A stretch of 64,000 nucleotides of DNA from Carallia brachiata (lineage: Eukaryota; Streptophyta; Magnoliopsida; Malpighiales; Rhizophoraceae), in assembly GCA_021464245.1 (NCBI GenBank), contig JADCRB010000013.1:11933631-11997630 (forward strand), given 5' to 3'. The number at the start of each line of letters is the position of its first letter. Position 1 is the first letter of the stretch. Shown piece after piece: positions 1-11,504 of this stretch. The position numbers were made by a program, and so were the translations under genes. Below the pieces are notes generated by a model that ran no database searches, had not been told where the DNA came from, and was given only the letters and a program-made list of their open reading frames with translations.

Positions 1-551
1 TTATGAGAATACCGTAGAGAGTTGTGTTAGAGGTTTCAAAGCCAAAGTATGGTCAAGCAGTGCAGAAAAATTCAGAACTTCCAGTACCATATAATTGTCA
101 AAGTAACTTACACACCCATATATTATCTCTAGGACTTTATCTAATCAGTTAATTATAGATGACTTCTCAACCTTGGGACCATGTATTGTGCAATGGCTGC
201 TTCTGTTAGGCATAGACGAACAATTGTTCTTTCCCGGTGTAGGTGTATTCAACCTCTCGTTTTGTTCTTATGCCCAAGGTTTCATAGTTAAGGCCGATAC
301 ATGGACAAGACTGAAATTTGATTTCAACCCTATAATTTATCTGAGGAAGGACAAATTATTTCGTACAAGATTTTCATTTCGTACTAAGCTTTTGTTTAAA
401 TGGCATTCTTTTTTCATTCATTTGTCAATAACACAAGCATTTTGTAACTATTTCCTCTATTGTTATAGTAATGTTTCTCTCTCTCTCTCTCCCTCACTGA
501 CTCACAAGGGAATTGTGATGTTTGATTGGACAGACCTGAAACTTTGTGCAG
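1..551. other. Upstream of the kinase exons: no recognisable exon
   Basis: This stretch precedes the transmembrane exon of the receptor kinase. It has a 180-codon open stretch on the plus strand (173-712), but the part upstream of about 550 does not resemble leucine-rich repeats or a malectin-like domain, which this receptor class carries outside the cell. A short CT microsatellite lies at about 477-491. It is most likely intron sequence, with the ectodomain exons lying upstream of the window or lost. Confidence 0.45.
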
Positions 552-2975
552 TCAAAGAAAAGAAAGGAACCGTCTCCATTATAGTCGGAGTTGTTGGAAC
601 ATTATGCTTTATTTTTGTAGTCATGGGCATTCTTTGGTGGAAAGGCTGTTTTCTAGGAAAATGGTACAGAAAGAAAGGTAGCCACTGGTCAAGCTTGTTC
701 TTTGCATACTAATTCATTTCTTTTCCTCATATTTTTTTAGGAAAACAGAAGAAAAAAAGAAAAAAAAAAAAACCAGAGTTTTTTTGTCACTTGATGTCTA
801 TTGTTCACTGGAAAAATTTCTGCACAGTAATGTTAAATCTGTATAAATATGATCTCGATGAACTAAGTATTCTGTTCTCTGCTCTGTATTGCTTATGTGC
901 TTGTCACAATACGTGCATTGGTTGCCTCTCTAGGAAATGAATGTGAGTTGGTGATCGTTGAAAGCCATGCAAGCTTAATGAAATTGGCTTGCATCATACT
1001 CTTGTTCAATTGGCTATCATAATCCACCTCAAAGATTATGGATAGATTATATCATAATAACATGCTGTGGAGAGTTCAGCAAAATTCAAATACATGCCGT
1101 GTGAAAGATTTTCTTTTTTTTTTGGTACATAAAGATGTCCGTCCTCTTTGATGTGCTTAATTTGCTTTCTTTATTAGTGAGCATCTTCTGCGAGATTCAA
1201 ACTGAGAGTGACATCTGTTTCACTAATAGGTTCACTTTATTAATGCATTCGAAAATGAAGATTCACTGCATTCAGCTCCTTGTTTGGATTGGAACAGATA
1301 CCAAAGGACTCAGTCTGCCTGTTAAGGGAAACTTTTCCTTGAAACAATTAAGAGTTGCCACAAATGACTTTGATTCTGCCAACAAAATTGGAGAGGGTGG
1401 CTTTGGTCCTGTATACAAGGTATTTTAGCAAACAATTTCCACCAGGAATGTGTTTAGAGTACACCGAAAAAGCCTCTTTGCAAAACAAAGGTAAGGCTGT
1501 GTACATCATGTACATCTGAACATTCAGACCTCACATATGTGGGAGCCACGTGCACTGGAATGCCCACTTTGATGTGTTCAGACTACAAATATATCTTTTT
1601 GCACCTACATGAGATTCTGAGTGAGGGAAGGATGCAGGGTCTACTACCTGATGGTACTGTGATAGCAGTGAAGCAACTCTCCTCTCAATCAAGGCAAGGA
1701 AATCGTGAATTCCTGAACGAGATAGGCATGATTTCTTGTTTGCAGCATCCAAATCTTGTCCAGTTGCATGGGTGTTGTATTGAAGGGGACCAACTATTGC
1801 TGGTATATGAATACATGGAAAACAATAGTCTTGCCTGTGCTTTATTCGGTGAGTCCTTTGTTTGTAATGTGCTGAGAATGATCTGCAGTCACTTATGGAT
1901 AAAAATTTTGGCCTTGTGATCCATACTTTTCTTGTGGGTGATTAATTGTAGGTCGTGAGGACACTCAGCTTAAACTTGATTGGCCCACAAGACATAAGAT
2001 CTGTGTTGGGATAGCTAGGGGCCTGGTTTTTCTTCACGAAGATTCAAGACTAAAGATTGTTCATAGGGACATCAAAGCCACTAATGTGTTGCTTGATCAG
2101 GACTTGAATCCTAAAATATCTGACTTTGGATTGGCTCGGCTCCATGAAGATGAGAAAAGCCACATCAGCACTCGAATTGCTGGAACTATGTTAGTAAATT
2201 CCTCTTTCTTGTTTTATATAATGAACGGTTGCATGTAGTGTCATATTTGGCGCATGTCTTGAATGGTACATCATTAGAGATATTATCTTGACATGCAGTG
2301 GATATATGGCACCAGAGTATGCACTGTGGGGCCACCTGACTTACAAAGCGGATGTTTACAGTTTTGGAGTTCTGGCATTGGAAATTGTTTGTGGGAAGAA
2401 CAATAATGGTTATATGCCAAATAACCATTGTGTTTGTCTGTTAGATTGGGTACTGTACTTTCTTCGTTTTAACCATTGCGCTTACATTGGCATTGCCTCC
2501 ATAATTTAATTGATATTGAAGCAGCTATTAGCATTAGTGTTAATATTTGACGATACAAGCAGGCAACCTTGTAGTCATGAAATTATGAAACCATTCCTTT
2601 TTGCAGGCTTGCTGTGTGCAACAAAGTGGAAATTTGTCAGAGCTTGTAGATGAGACACTAGGGTCTGAGTTTAACAAGGAAGAAGCTGCAATCATGGTTA
2701 AAGTAGCTCTGTTGTGCACAAATGCATCCCCAACACTTAGACCTACCATGTCCGAGGTGGTGAGCATGCTTGAAGGACGTATGGCCATTCCTGACATGGT
2801 TCCAGAACCAAGTACCTATTCGAACGATTTGAGGTTCAAGGCCATGAGAGATCTTCGTCAACATGGACCAAATCAAACTTCCAGTACAAGCCAAACCCAC
2901 AATTCTATCACCGTCAACACATTTTCTTCTTCCTCTGCATTCAGTCTGGACTTAAATGAGATCAAACCAGAATGA
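552..2975 (+). CDS. LRR-RLK subfamily VIII-2-like receptor kinase, transmembrane and kinase exons (5' partial)
   Basis: Plasma-membrane receptor serine/threonine kinase. I read six exons with GT-AG borders and consistent phase: about 552-677 (one hydrophobic segment followed by WWKGC and basic residues), 1298-1419, 1638-1848, 1952-2189, 2299-2449 and 2607-2975. The kinase domain has the glycine loop GEGGFG, the ATP lysine in IAVKQL, catalytic [11 protein letters not shown] at 2122-2130, APE at 2309-2317 and the late conserved arginine in LRPTMSEVV. All key residues are present, so the kinase looks active. The exon pattern and sequences such as [14 protein letters not shown] are typical of the RFK1/At1g53430-like group. 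The start and ectodomain are not visible. The tail after the kinase is Ser/Thr-rich, and the stop is TGA at 2973-2975. The first exon start (acceptor at 550-551) is the least certain border. Confidence 0.88.
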
Positions 2976-3171
2976 AAACTCCAGCAGTTACCCTAATTGG
3001 GTGCCTGAAAAGCCTTCGTGGGGGAAGTTTTCTGAAATTACCACACTGCAGTTTTGGCCATTCAAGTTGCTCAGCCATCAGCGATGCTGCATCATTCACC
3101 ATTTGAAGACTTGGTGGGGGATACATTCGTACACTGTACATATTGTTGTACATTTATTTCTCATGCTCTTG
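2976..3171 (+). other. 3' UTR of the receptor kinase, cut by a retrotransposon
   Basis: Non-coding sequence follows the kinase stop codon directly and ends at the left LTR of the Gypsy element (3172). The last five bases (TCTTG) are near-duplicated after the right LTR (TCTTA, 30044-30048), so the natural continuation of this strand lies from 30049. No clear polyadenylation signal precedes 3171, which suggests the insertion is inside the transcribed 3' region. Confidence 0.5.
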
Positions 3172-3508
3172 TGATACGATTTTTTAATTAATGGTATTTT
3201 ATTTTGATTGTCCTTAATTATTTCCATATTTGTGGGAGTAATTGTCAATGTAATAACTTGTTTTGATTGTCAAGTCAATAATCTTGATTATCAAGTTAGT
3301 GGATTTTTCCTTGATAGCTAAGTCAGGTTTTAACTTATAAATATATACTGTCGTATGACATTTTCTTTCAGGCAATTAAATCTATTAAAGCTTTTACCTT
3401 ATTGGAAGTCAATCCCCTTGAAGAGATCATTGGAGGCTAATCCATTTGAAGAGATTAATCTTTTTATTTTCTGCAATTTTCTTATTTTTTAACCTTTGGT
3501 TCTCATCA
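3172..3508 (+). repeat. 5' LTR of the Gypsy chromovirus
   Basis: It aligns over its whole length with 29706-30043. It begins TGATACGATTT, ends TCTCATCA and contains a TATA-like TATAAATATATA near 3346. It lies immediately after the 3' region of the receptor kinase and in the same orientation. Confidence 0.85.
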
Positions 3509-3510
3509 TC

Positions 3511-3522
3511 TGCCATTAGAGC
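3511..3522 (+). other. Degenerate tRNA-iMet primer binding site of the Gypsy element
   Basis: TGCCATTAGAGC, two bases after the 5' LTR, matches the usual TGGTATCAGAGC primer site at 9 of 12 positions. Its position is what is expected for the minus-strand primer site. The mismatches fit the general decay of the element. Confidence 0.55.
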
Positions 3523-3724
3523 AGCGTTCTTAGGGATCTTGTTTTTGTTCCATAGCTCCATCCTACCAAAAAAAAAAAAAAAACAAGGGTTTATGCCCGT
3601 CAAGGTTGTCAGAATCGGATCGGACATCGAACCGAAAACATTAGTAGGTTAAGGTTCAACCGATTGAACCGGTCGAACCGGTTTTTAATAATATATATAT
3701 GTATAAAAGTAATATATAATAGAT

Positions 3725-4157
3725 CTAGGTGAAAATGTTCGTAATAAACTCAGAGAAACCATAGGAAATCTCATTCCTTATAATAAATTCACATATGATG
3801 AATTGATAAGTTCGAACCCAAAAGGAAGGACTTAAGATTTGTCAGGATATTAAACTTCAGAAACATTTGAAATGGGAAATGACTTGAACTAAACAGGAAC
3901 TTGGTAGTTTTTGTAACCAGTTTGAATATAATCCTATTACAAATGATTCTAAAAAGAAATCTTCTGATAAAACTTTTTCAAAAAACAAACGGTTTTCTAA
4001 CAAACATTTTCCCTCCAAAGATGTTTTTTATAAACCACATTTGAAAAAGAAACGATTTCATAAACAAAAGAATTTTAAACCAAGCTTTCCCGCTCCTTCC
4101 ACCTCTAAAACAGTTGTCTGTTTTAAATGTTATAAACCTGACCATATTGCTCGTTTT
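3725..4157 (+). pseudogene. Pararetrovirus coat/nucleocapsid fragment (ORF1), lineage A
   Basis: This corresponds to 6990-7413 of the neighbouring forward genome: the end of the coat region, the Lys-rich stretch and most of the CCHC finger. It has frameshifts, the second finger glycine is changed (KPGH to KPDH), and the last cysteine is lost at the junction. At about 4157 it joins the movement-protein coding region of the next copy across a T/A-rich overlap, so this is a rearrangement junction and not a gene. Confidence 0.8.
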
Positions 4158-7100
4158 AAAATTTTAAAAACATTGATAATTGGGAAATATCCCGTGTTAA
4201 ACCTAGTCAGATATATCATCTGTCTAAATCTATCTTTGCTAAACTTCCTTTTAAAATAGATCTCCACATTAAAACTGAACAGAGAGATATTCCTCTTTCA
4301 GACTCGCTAAAAGAAATTTCTCTTTTGACTTCTGAGTCACTTAAACAGCATAAAACCAAAGGTTTTGAATATATTCATATTGGACTTATTCAAGTTGCTT
4401 TTAGACCTCTTACTCGTGAAGGATTAGACACTTCTATTCTTGCATTTCTTAGGGATGCTCGACATACTAAATTTCAAGATTCTCTGCTTGGACCGGTTGA
4501 ATCTACTTTAAACACTGGACCAATCTCCTTTAATTGTTATCCTGACTTGGCTATTTCTCTTAATGATAAACATATTTTAAAAGCTGGAGTTTTGCAAATA
4601 AAAACTCATAATTATCATATGCTTCCTAGTTTCATTCCAGTTGTATTGATGTTTCGCATTCATTATAAACTCATGGCATCTGCATTCACTCCCATTAAAC
4701 ATTTGCAGAAGTCTGTTAAAGGAGAAACCTTTCTGATACAAACAGATCTCATAAGGTCTAATGTTCAGATTCCTAAACCCATTCAATGGAAAGATATAAC
4801 TTTTCCAACAGAATGGACTTTGCAAGGAGCTGCCCCACCGGCAGAATTACCTCCTCCTGAGATAAACCCGGACTTAGTCCAGATTAAACAATTTAGTGAT
4901 GGTAAAGTCACTTTAAAATTTGACGAAATTCCTAAGTCTGTTAGTTCTAGGTTTTCTGATGATTTTATCTCTACAATAAACATAGGTAATGTTTCACAGA
5001 TTCTTTCTGTTATAAACATTCATGTCACGAAACCCAGGCATTCTACTTTGGATTTGCCTAACCCACGTTTTAAACATGCTAATTATTCTACTAGTATTCC
5101 TCATTCTGTCTATGAGACAGGTAAATCATCTAAACCAGAAAAACCGGTTGTACAGGATAGTCCTCCTTCTCAACCAACTTCTCCAACCTATTCTGCTATT
5201 ACAGAAAATGTTTTAAACGTTCTTGAAAAAGAATTTGTTCTCGATAAAACCTTTTTAAGGAAGGATTTTTATTCTGATAAAAACAAGCAAATACGAGAAT
5301 GGTTCTTCATGCAGTTTAATCATATTCTGCCTAATTTACAAAAATCATTTTATGCATTTCTTGAAACACATAAAATCCATATTCCATTTTTTGATTAGTT
5401 TGAATATCATACATCCACTTCTGAAGCTTGTTCCATATTTTGAATGGCCTACTGATATTTTGGAAAAACCAGTAGAACCGGTTGTACATGATAGTCCTCC
5501 TTCTCAACCAACTTCTGCAACCTATTCTGCTATTACAGAAAATGTTTTAAACGTTCTTGAAAAAGAATTTGTTCTCGATAAAACCTTTTTAAGAAAGGAT
5601 TTTTATGCTGATAAAAACAAGCAAATACGAGAATGGTTCTTCATGCAGTTTAAACATATTCTGCCAAATTTACAAAAATCATTTTATGCATTTCTTGAAA
5701 CACATAAAATCCATATTCCATTTTTTGATTGGTTTCAATATCATACATCCACTTCTGAAGCTTGGAAAAAAGAATTTCCATATTTTGAATGGCCTACTGA
5801 TGTTTTGGAAAAACCAGATAATTCATTTTTTAAAACCATAAATCCTATTTCTAAACAAAAAACACTTCCAGTTTGGGAAGTTGAGGGAAAACAAATTCAG
5901 TCTGAACACCCTCCTTCACGAAAATGTTCTTTTAAACAAGGAGAAGTTTTCATTGAAGTATCGCCTTATAAAATCCCAACAAACTTTGAAGATAAGAATC
6001 TAAAGAGTTTGATTGAACAAAATAATTTTTTTAACGTTAATTTAGACACTATTGGTAATCAGTTAACCAGAATTGAAAAACAAATTTCCAAAACTGGATT
6101 TTCAACTGATTTTCCAACCGTTCAAATAAACAAAAATCCTGTTTTTAAACCTTTTTAAGTTTCATCTTCCAGTAAACAACAATTTCAACAAGATAAAACC
6201 AGTTTCTTGGATTCTATTAAACAACAACTTCAGTCTTTAGGATCAGCAGAATCTTCTAGTTCTAAGGTTGTTTTAGATACTCTTATTAGACTTGGTCTTC
6301 CAACCATGTCCTCTAAAACCATTCAAACCCTAGAGGAATTCAAAATATCATCTGTTTCTACATCAGAAATAGATGCTCCCCAAATCAATAAACTTATTTG
6401 GACCCCTTGTACAGTTCCCATATCTAGGGCTCCTGATCTTGATAATGAATCTAAACAGTTAAATACTCAGACTAAGTATAGTGCCAATTCCATTTATGAA
6501 TGGAAGATAGTTGGAATGACAGAATATAACATTCTGGGTATTTTACACAAGATGACGATGACAGCTAATGTTTATCGTTCTCAAAACACCACTATTTCTG
6601 ATCATGCTATAGCTAAAATCCTTATTGCAGGATTTACAGGACAGCTTAAAGGATGGTGGGATTACCACCTTACTAAAGGAGATTGATTAGAAATTTTAAG
6701 TTCTGTAAAACTTGATGATCAAGAAACACCAATTCTTGATACATTAGGAAACCCTATTCCGGATTCAGTATCCACACTGATTCTAACCATCTCCATACAT
6801 TTTGTAGGAGATCCCTCTCATCTAAAGGATAAAAACGCTGAAATTCTATCTAATCTTAGATGTAAGAAGTTGAGTGATTTTCAATATTATAAAAACACTT
6901 TTCTCACTAAGTTAATGCTTAGGGAAGATTCTAATCAATCTTTCTCGAAGGAAAAGTTCCTTGCAGGACTCCCTACTCTTCTAGGTGAAAAGGTTCGTAA
7001 TAAACTCAGAGAAACCATAGGAAATCCCATTCCTTATAATAAACTCACATATGGTAAATTGATAAGTTCAACCCAAAAGGAAGAACTTAAGATTTGCCAG

Positions 7101-10048
7101 GATATTAAACTTCAGAAACATTTGAAATGGAAAAATGGCTCGAACTAAACAGGAACTTGGTAGTTTTTGTAAACAGTTTGAATATAATTCTATTACAAAT
7201 GACTCTAAAAAGAAATCTTCTGTTAAAACTTTTTCAAAAAAAAAACGATTTTCTAAAAAACATGTTCCCTCTAAATATGTTTTTTATAAACCACTTTTGA
7301 AAAAGAAACGATTTCCTAAACAAAAGAATTTTAAACCAAGCTTTCCCGCTCCTTCCACCTCTAAAACAGTTGTCTGTTTTAAATGTCATAAACCTGGCCA
7401 TATTGCTCGTTTTTGTAAACTCAATAAACGATTAAATAAGATTGATCTTACTAACGATATCCGTCAAAGGATTCAATCTTTACTTATTGAACTCTCTGAA
7501 TCAGAAGAAAGTTCATCTAGTCACAATCCTGAGATTGATGAACTTGCAGACACTAGTAGTAAGACTAGTTCTGATTCTGATTTTGATAAACAAGTTGATG
7601 TTCTTACAAAAGACCAAGAATTCATTTTACAGGTCATTAAGAGCATTGACAATCCAGAAATTCAGAAGCAGTATTTGTTACAGCTTCAACAATCTCTGGA
7701 ATCACCTCCCGCTACAACAATCACTGCTTTAAATTCTCAGTCAAACCCCTATGATTTTACTACTATTTTAAACAAATCACGAAAACCAAAGTCTTCTGAC
7801 CTTTATTTGCAGCAATTGCAATCTGAGATCAAGACTATTAAAACTGAACTTAAAGTTTTAAAAGAAAAGCAAGCAAATGATTGTCAAACTTTGCAAATTC
7901 TTTTACAAAAAACTTTGGTTGATTCTGAAACTGGTCAAGAACCAGATCTTCAGGTTCCAGGAGAAAATACTGAATTTTTAAATGTTTTAAGGGAAATCAC
8001 TTCCCAAAAATATTTGATTAAAATTAAAATCGTTTTTTAAATGATTTTTCATTAGAAACTATTGCTCTGTTTGACACAGGTGCAGACCTGAATTGTATCA
8101 AAGAGAGTATAGTTCCTAAACATTTACATCAATACACCTCTGAGAAACTTTCAACTACTAATGCTTCCAGATTAACTATCAGCGGTAAGGTTGATGCTTA
8201 TATAGTTAATCAGGACATTTGGATTTTAACTTCTTTTCTATTGGTAAAAGATATCCATCATACAGTTATTTTGGGTACTCCTTTTATCAACATGATAACT
8301 CCTTATGAGGTTGATTATCATGGTATTTCATTTTTTAATAATAAATCATCTCAGAGACATAAACTTTCTTTTCTTGAAAAACCTAAAACCAAAAACCTTC
8401 ATTTGATAAAAGCTCATAGCATTTATCACAATGAAATCAATAATTTGATCAGAACAAAAAAGACAGATCTTTCTGTATTTAAAACTTCTATTTCTCTAAA
8501 ACAGATTGAAAAACAGCTTTCAACTGATTTTGTAAAAAAGAAAATTTCTGACTTACAAACTCTTTTTGAAATTGAATTGTGTTATGATTTTCCCACAATA
8601 TTTTGGGACAGAAAACAACATATGGTTGATCTACCATATGAAAAGGATTTTGATGAACGTCAAATTCCTACTAAAACAAGGCCAGTTCAGATGAATGCTG
8701 AGCTACTTGCTCACTGTAAATAAGAAATTTTTGATTTACTTAGTAAGAAGTTAATTAGGAAATCCAGATCACCATGGTCATGTGTTGCATTCTATGTTAA
8801 TAAGAATTCAGAAATTGAACGAGGTGTTCCCCGCCTAGTCATTAATTATAAACCATTAAATACTACATTAAAATATATTAGGAGTCTAATCCCCAATAAA
8901 AAGGATTTGTTGAATAAGTTGCATTCTGCATTCATATTCTCCAAATTTGATTTAAAATCAGGTTTTTGGCAAATTCAAATTGCTCTACAAGACCGTTATA
9001 AAACCGCCTTTACTGTTCCTTTTGGACAGTATGAGTGGAATGTTATGCCGTTTGGTTTAAAAAATGCTCCAAGTGAATTTCAGCGAATAATGAATGATAT
9101 TTTTGCTGCATATTCATCATTCATCATTGTATACATTGATGACATCTTAGTATTTTCTCATTCCATAAATGAGCATTTTAAACATTTTAAAACATTCTTT
9201 TTTATCGCTAAGAAGAATGGCCTTATTATTTCTAAACCTAAAATGTCTCTTTTCCAGACAAATATTCGTTTTATTTGGTCATCATATCTGTCAAGGAACA
9301 ATTACTCCAATCCAACGATCCTTATCTTTTGTTGATAAGTTTCCAAATAAAATCCTTGATAAAACCCAGTTGCAAAGATTCCTTAGAAGTCTTAATTATG
9401 TTTTAGACTTCTATCCTAATCTCAGTCAACTCTGCAAACCCCTTCACCACAGGCTTAGGAAGAATCCTCCTCCTTGGACAGATGAAAATACTTCTACTGT
9501 TCAAAAAATTAAACAAATGGTTAAAAAAATTCCTGGCCTCTCTTCCTGATCCTCTTGCACCCAAGATAGTTGAAACAGATGCTTCGGATCTTAGTTACGG
9601 TGGTATTTTAAAACAACTTTCTAATGGGCAGGAATATATTATTCAATATACTTCTGGACACTGGAAAGGTGCTCAAACCAATTATTTTACTATACAAAAA
9701 GAAATTTTCAGTATTGTAAAATGTATTTCTAAGTTTCAAGCTGATTTACTCAATCAAAAGTTTTTACTTCGTATTGATTGTAAATCTACAAAAGAAATTT
9801 TAGAAAAAGATGTTAAAAACGTTGCTTCTAAACAAATTTTTGCTAGATGGCAGGCTACACTTAGTATATTTGATTTTGATATTGAGTATATTAAAGGAGA
9901 AAATAATTCTTTGCCTGATTTTCTAACCAGAGAATTTCTCCAAAACAAGCCTCCTTCATCATGCCTCCTAAAAAATCCAAAAAACAAACCTCAGATAAAG
10001 GTAAAACCCAGGTTTCAGATGAAACAGTCCAAAGCCCTTCTAAACTAG
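4158..10048 (+). pseudogene. Pararetrovirus ORF1 polyprotein, forward copy A (MP-CP-PR-RT-RH)
   Basis: The fossil polyprotein lacks its start and first residues at the 4157 junction. In order it holds a 30K-type movement protein (about 4158-5100), a coat region with a 334-bp internal duplication, a Lys-rich segment with the CCHC finger CFKCHKPGHIARFC (7375-7416), a Ser/Glu-rich acidic stretch, aspartic protease DTGAD (DTG at 8073-8081), RT with YIDD at 9132-9143, and RNase H (about 9550-9910). Breaks seen: stops near 5396, 6156, 6684 and 8721; frameshifts near 5400, 7130, 8030, 9280 and 9540; and a premature final stop at 10046. Other A copies read about 140 nt further there. It overlaps ORF2 from 9961. 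Confidence 0.88.
5134..5812 (+). repeat. 334-bp tandem duplication inside the ORF1 coat region
   Basis: Two near-identical units start at 5134 and 5468 (for example CCGGTTGTACA recurs at a 334-bp offset). The length is not a multiple of three, so the second unit is in another frame. Unit 1 also carries a TAG at its end and a short deletion relative to unit 2. The other copies in the window have a single unit, so the duplication happened in this copy, at or after integration. Confidence 0.85.
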
Positions 10049-11504
10049 TCACAGGAAAACTGCTCTCAGCAGCCATTAAAGCCATTAAACCCACTTCAGA
10101 AAATAACCCCAGAGTTCTTAAAATCGTTAAAAAATCTTGGGCAGATATTGCTGGAGAAGAAGAAGAGCTCGCCAAGGAAAAAGAGCTAGAATCTAAAAAA
10201 TAGCTCGTTATTGAATGGGCTGCTAAACTGGCTCAAGACCCTTAAATGGTTCTTGCCCTCCAAAACCTCAAAAATAAACCACAGCCTGTGAAGACCACAG
10301 GTATTGCCTCTAACAAAAGGAGATTGTCTCATCTTCTACTCAGGAGACATCTTAAAATGAATTTCTAAAACCCTTGTCTTCGGATAAGTGGACAGATTAT
10401 GTTCAAAAGGAATTTCATCAAAATCTCTTTCTGAATGAAGAAAGGTATACCCCAACTTCAGGTAAACATCAGGGAACCCCATATGGTGCAGTTTTAAATT
10501 GTTTTGGCGCCAATTGGGAATTTAAACCTTGGGATTTTTGGAAACCAGTTGCCTACTATATGACCCTCCTTTCTGAAACAAACCATCTCTCAGTAAAATT
10601 CAAATTTCAGTACCAAGTAAAAATTGATGGACAATGGAAAACCTTTAGGGATACCACCTTTGATCCTAACAAAGACTATTCATATTCCACTTGTCAGATC
10701 ATGGATATCCTCCACCCTAAACAGTATGGCTCTCCATTTCTTTTGGAAGGTATACAACTTGACCCTAATAATCCTGATCCTTCCCTTTATTTTTCATATT
10801 GGGATTATCAGCAGGCATGGTTTAATGCCTTTTTCTACCAAAATTCTAAACGTGGCCACACTTGGCTAATCTATTTTGATAAAACCTTTCAGCCTAAACA
10901 GATTCCAAAATGGTTCCTTCAATGGTGGGATTATTTTGGTTGTACTCAATTCATCCTCCCAGAAGAATTGATACCCTGTTATAAACTTTTTGATAAACAC
11001 TACAAAACCCCAGAACAGGAAAAGCATTTCCCCAAAATCTTTTCCTTTTGTATAAACTTTTTTATACCATGGGTATTAAAATGGGATTACAAATTTGTAC
11101 CCCATAAAGCTGGAAATATGGTTGCCAGACTGTTCTACATCCGATGGTGGAACAAGTATGACATTCCTTCCAATGTTAAACTCCCAGCAGTTGACAAATG
11201 GCTCACTGTACATCTAAAACAACATGCAGAGGCTTCTTATCCTCAGTTGCCATCCATGAACAAAGAGCATGCTGCTTTTCTGGCCGAGAAGTCTCATTGG
11301 CAATTTAAACTCTCCACTGCTAAAACCAGAGAAGAATATCTTGCAATCATGCAAGAAATGTCTCAGGAATTAACTCCTCCTTCTTCCTCCAAGAAGTCTA
11401 CTGGCAAAACCATTAACCTTGCCAAAGATTCAGAAGACTCCAGTGAAGAAGAAGAAGAAGATACGGTTCCTCCAGGATATGCTCAGGATTCGTTTGATTT
11501 GTAA
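9961..11504 (+). pseudogene. Pararetrovirus ORF2 (unknown function), forward copy A
   Basis: This copy starts at an ATG inside the end of ORF1, in a different frame. The predicted product is about 510 aa. It has a basic Lys/Ser/Pro-rich first third, then a compact domain very rich in Trp, Tyr and Phe (WEFKPWDF, FLQWWDYFG), and an acidic Ser/Glu tail ending in SFDL. Breaks: stops at 10201 and 10243, both CAG/CAA to TAG/TAA compared with the copy at 22980-24536, and a 13-14-nt deletion near 10310. From 10374 to 11504 it reads open for 376 codons. I do not recognise the fold. By position it equals the extra ORF of florendoviruses, for which no function is known to me. Confidence 0.8.

Noticed and set aside
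173..550. Long open stretch upstream of the transmembrane exon as part of the receptor.
   Set aside because: Its translation is low in complexity and unlike an LRR or malectin domain. The splice acceptor at 550-551 gives a better exon start.
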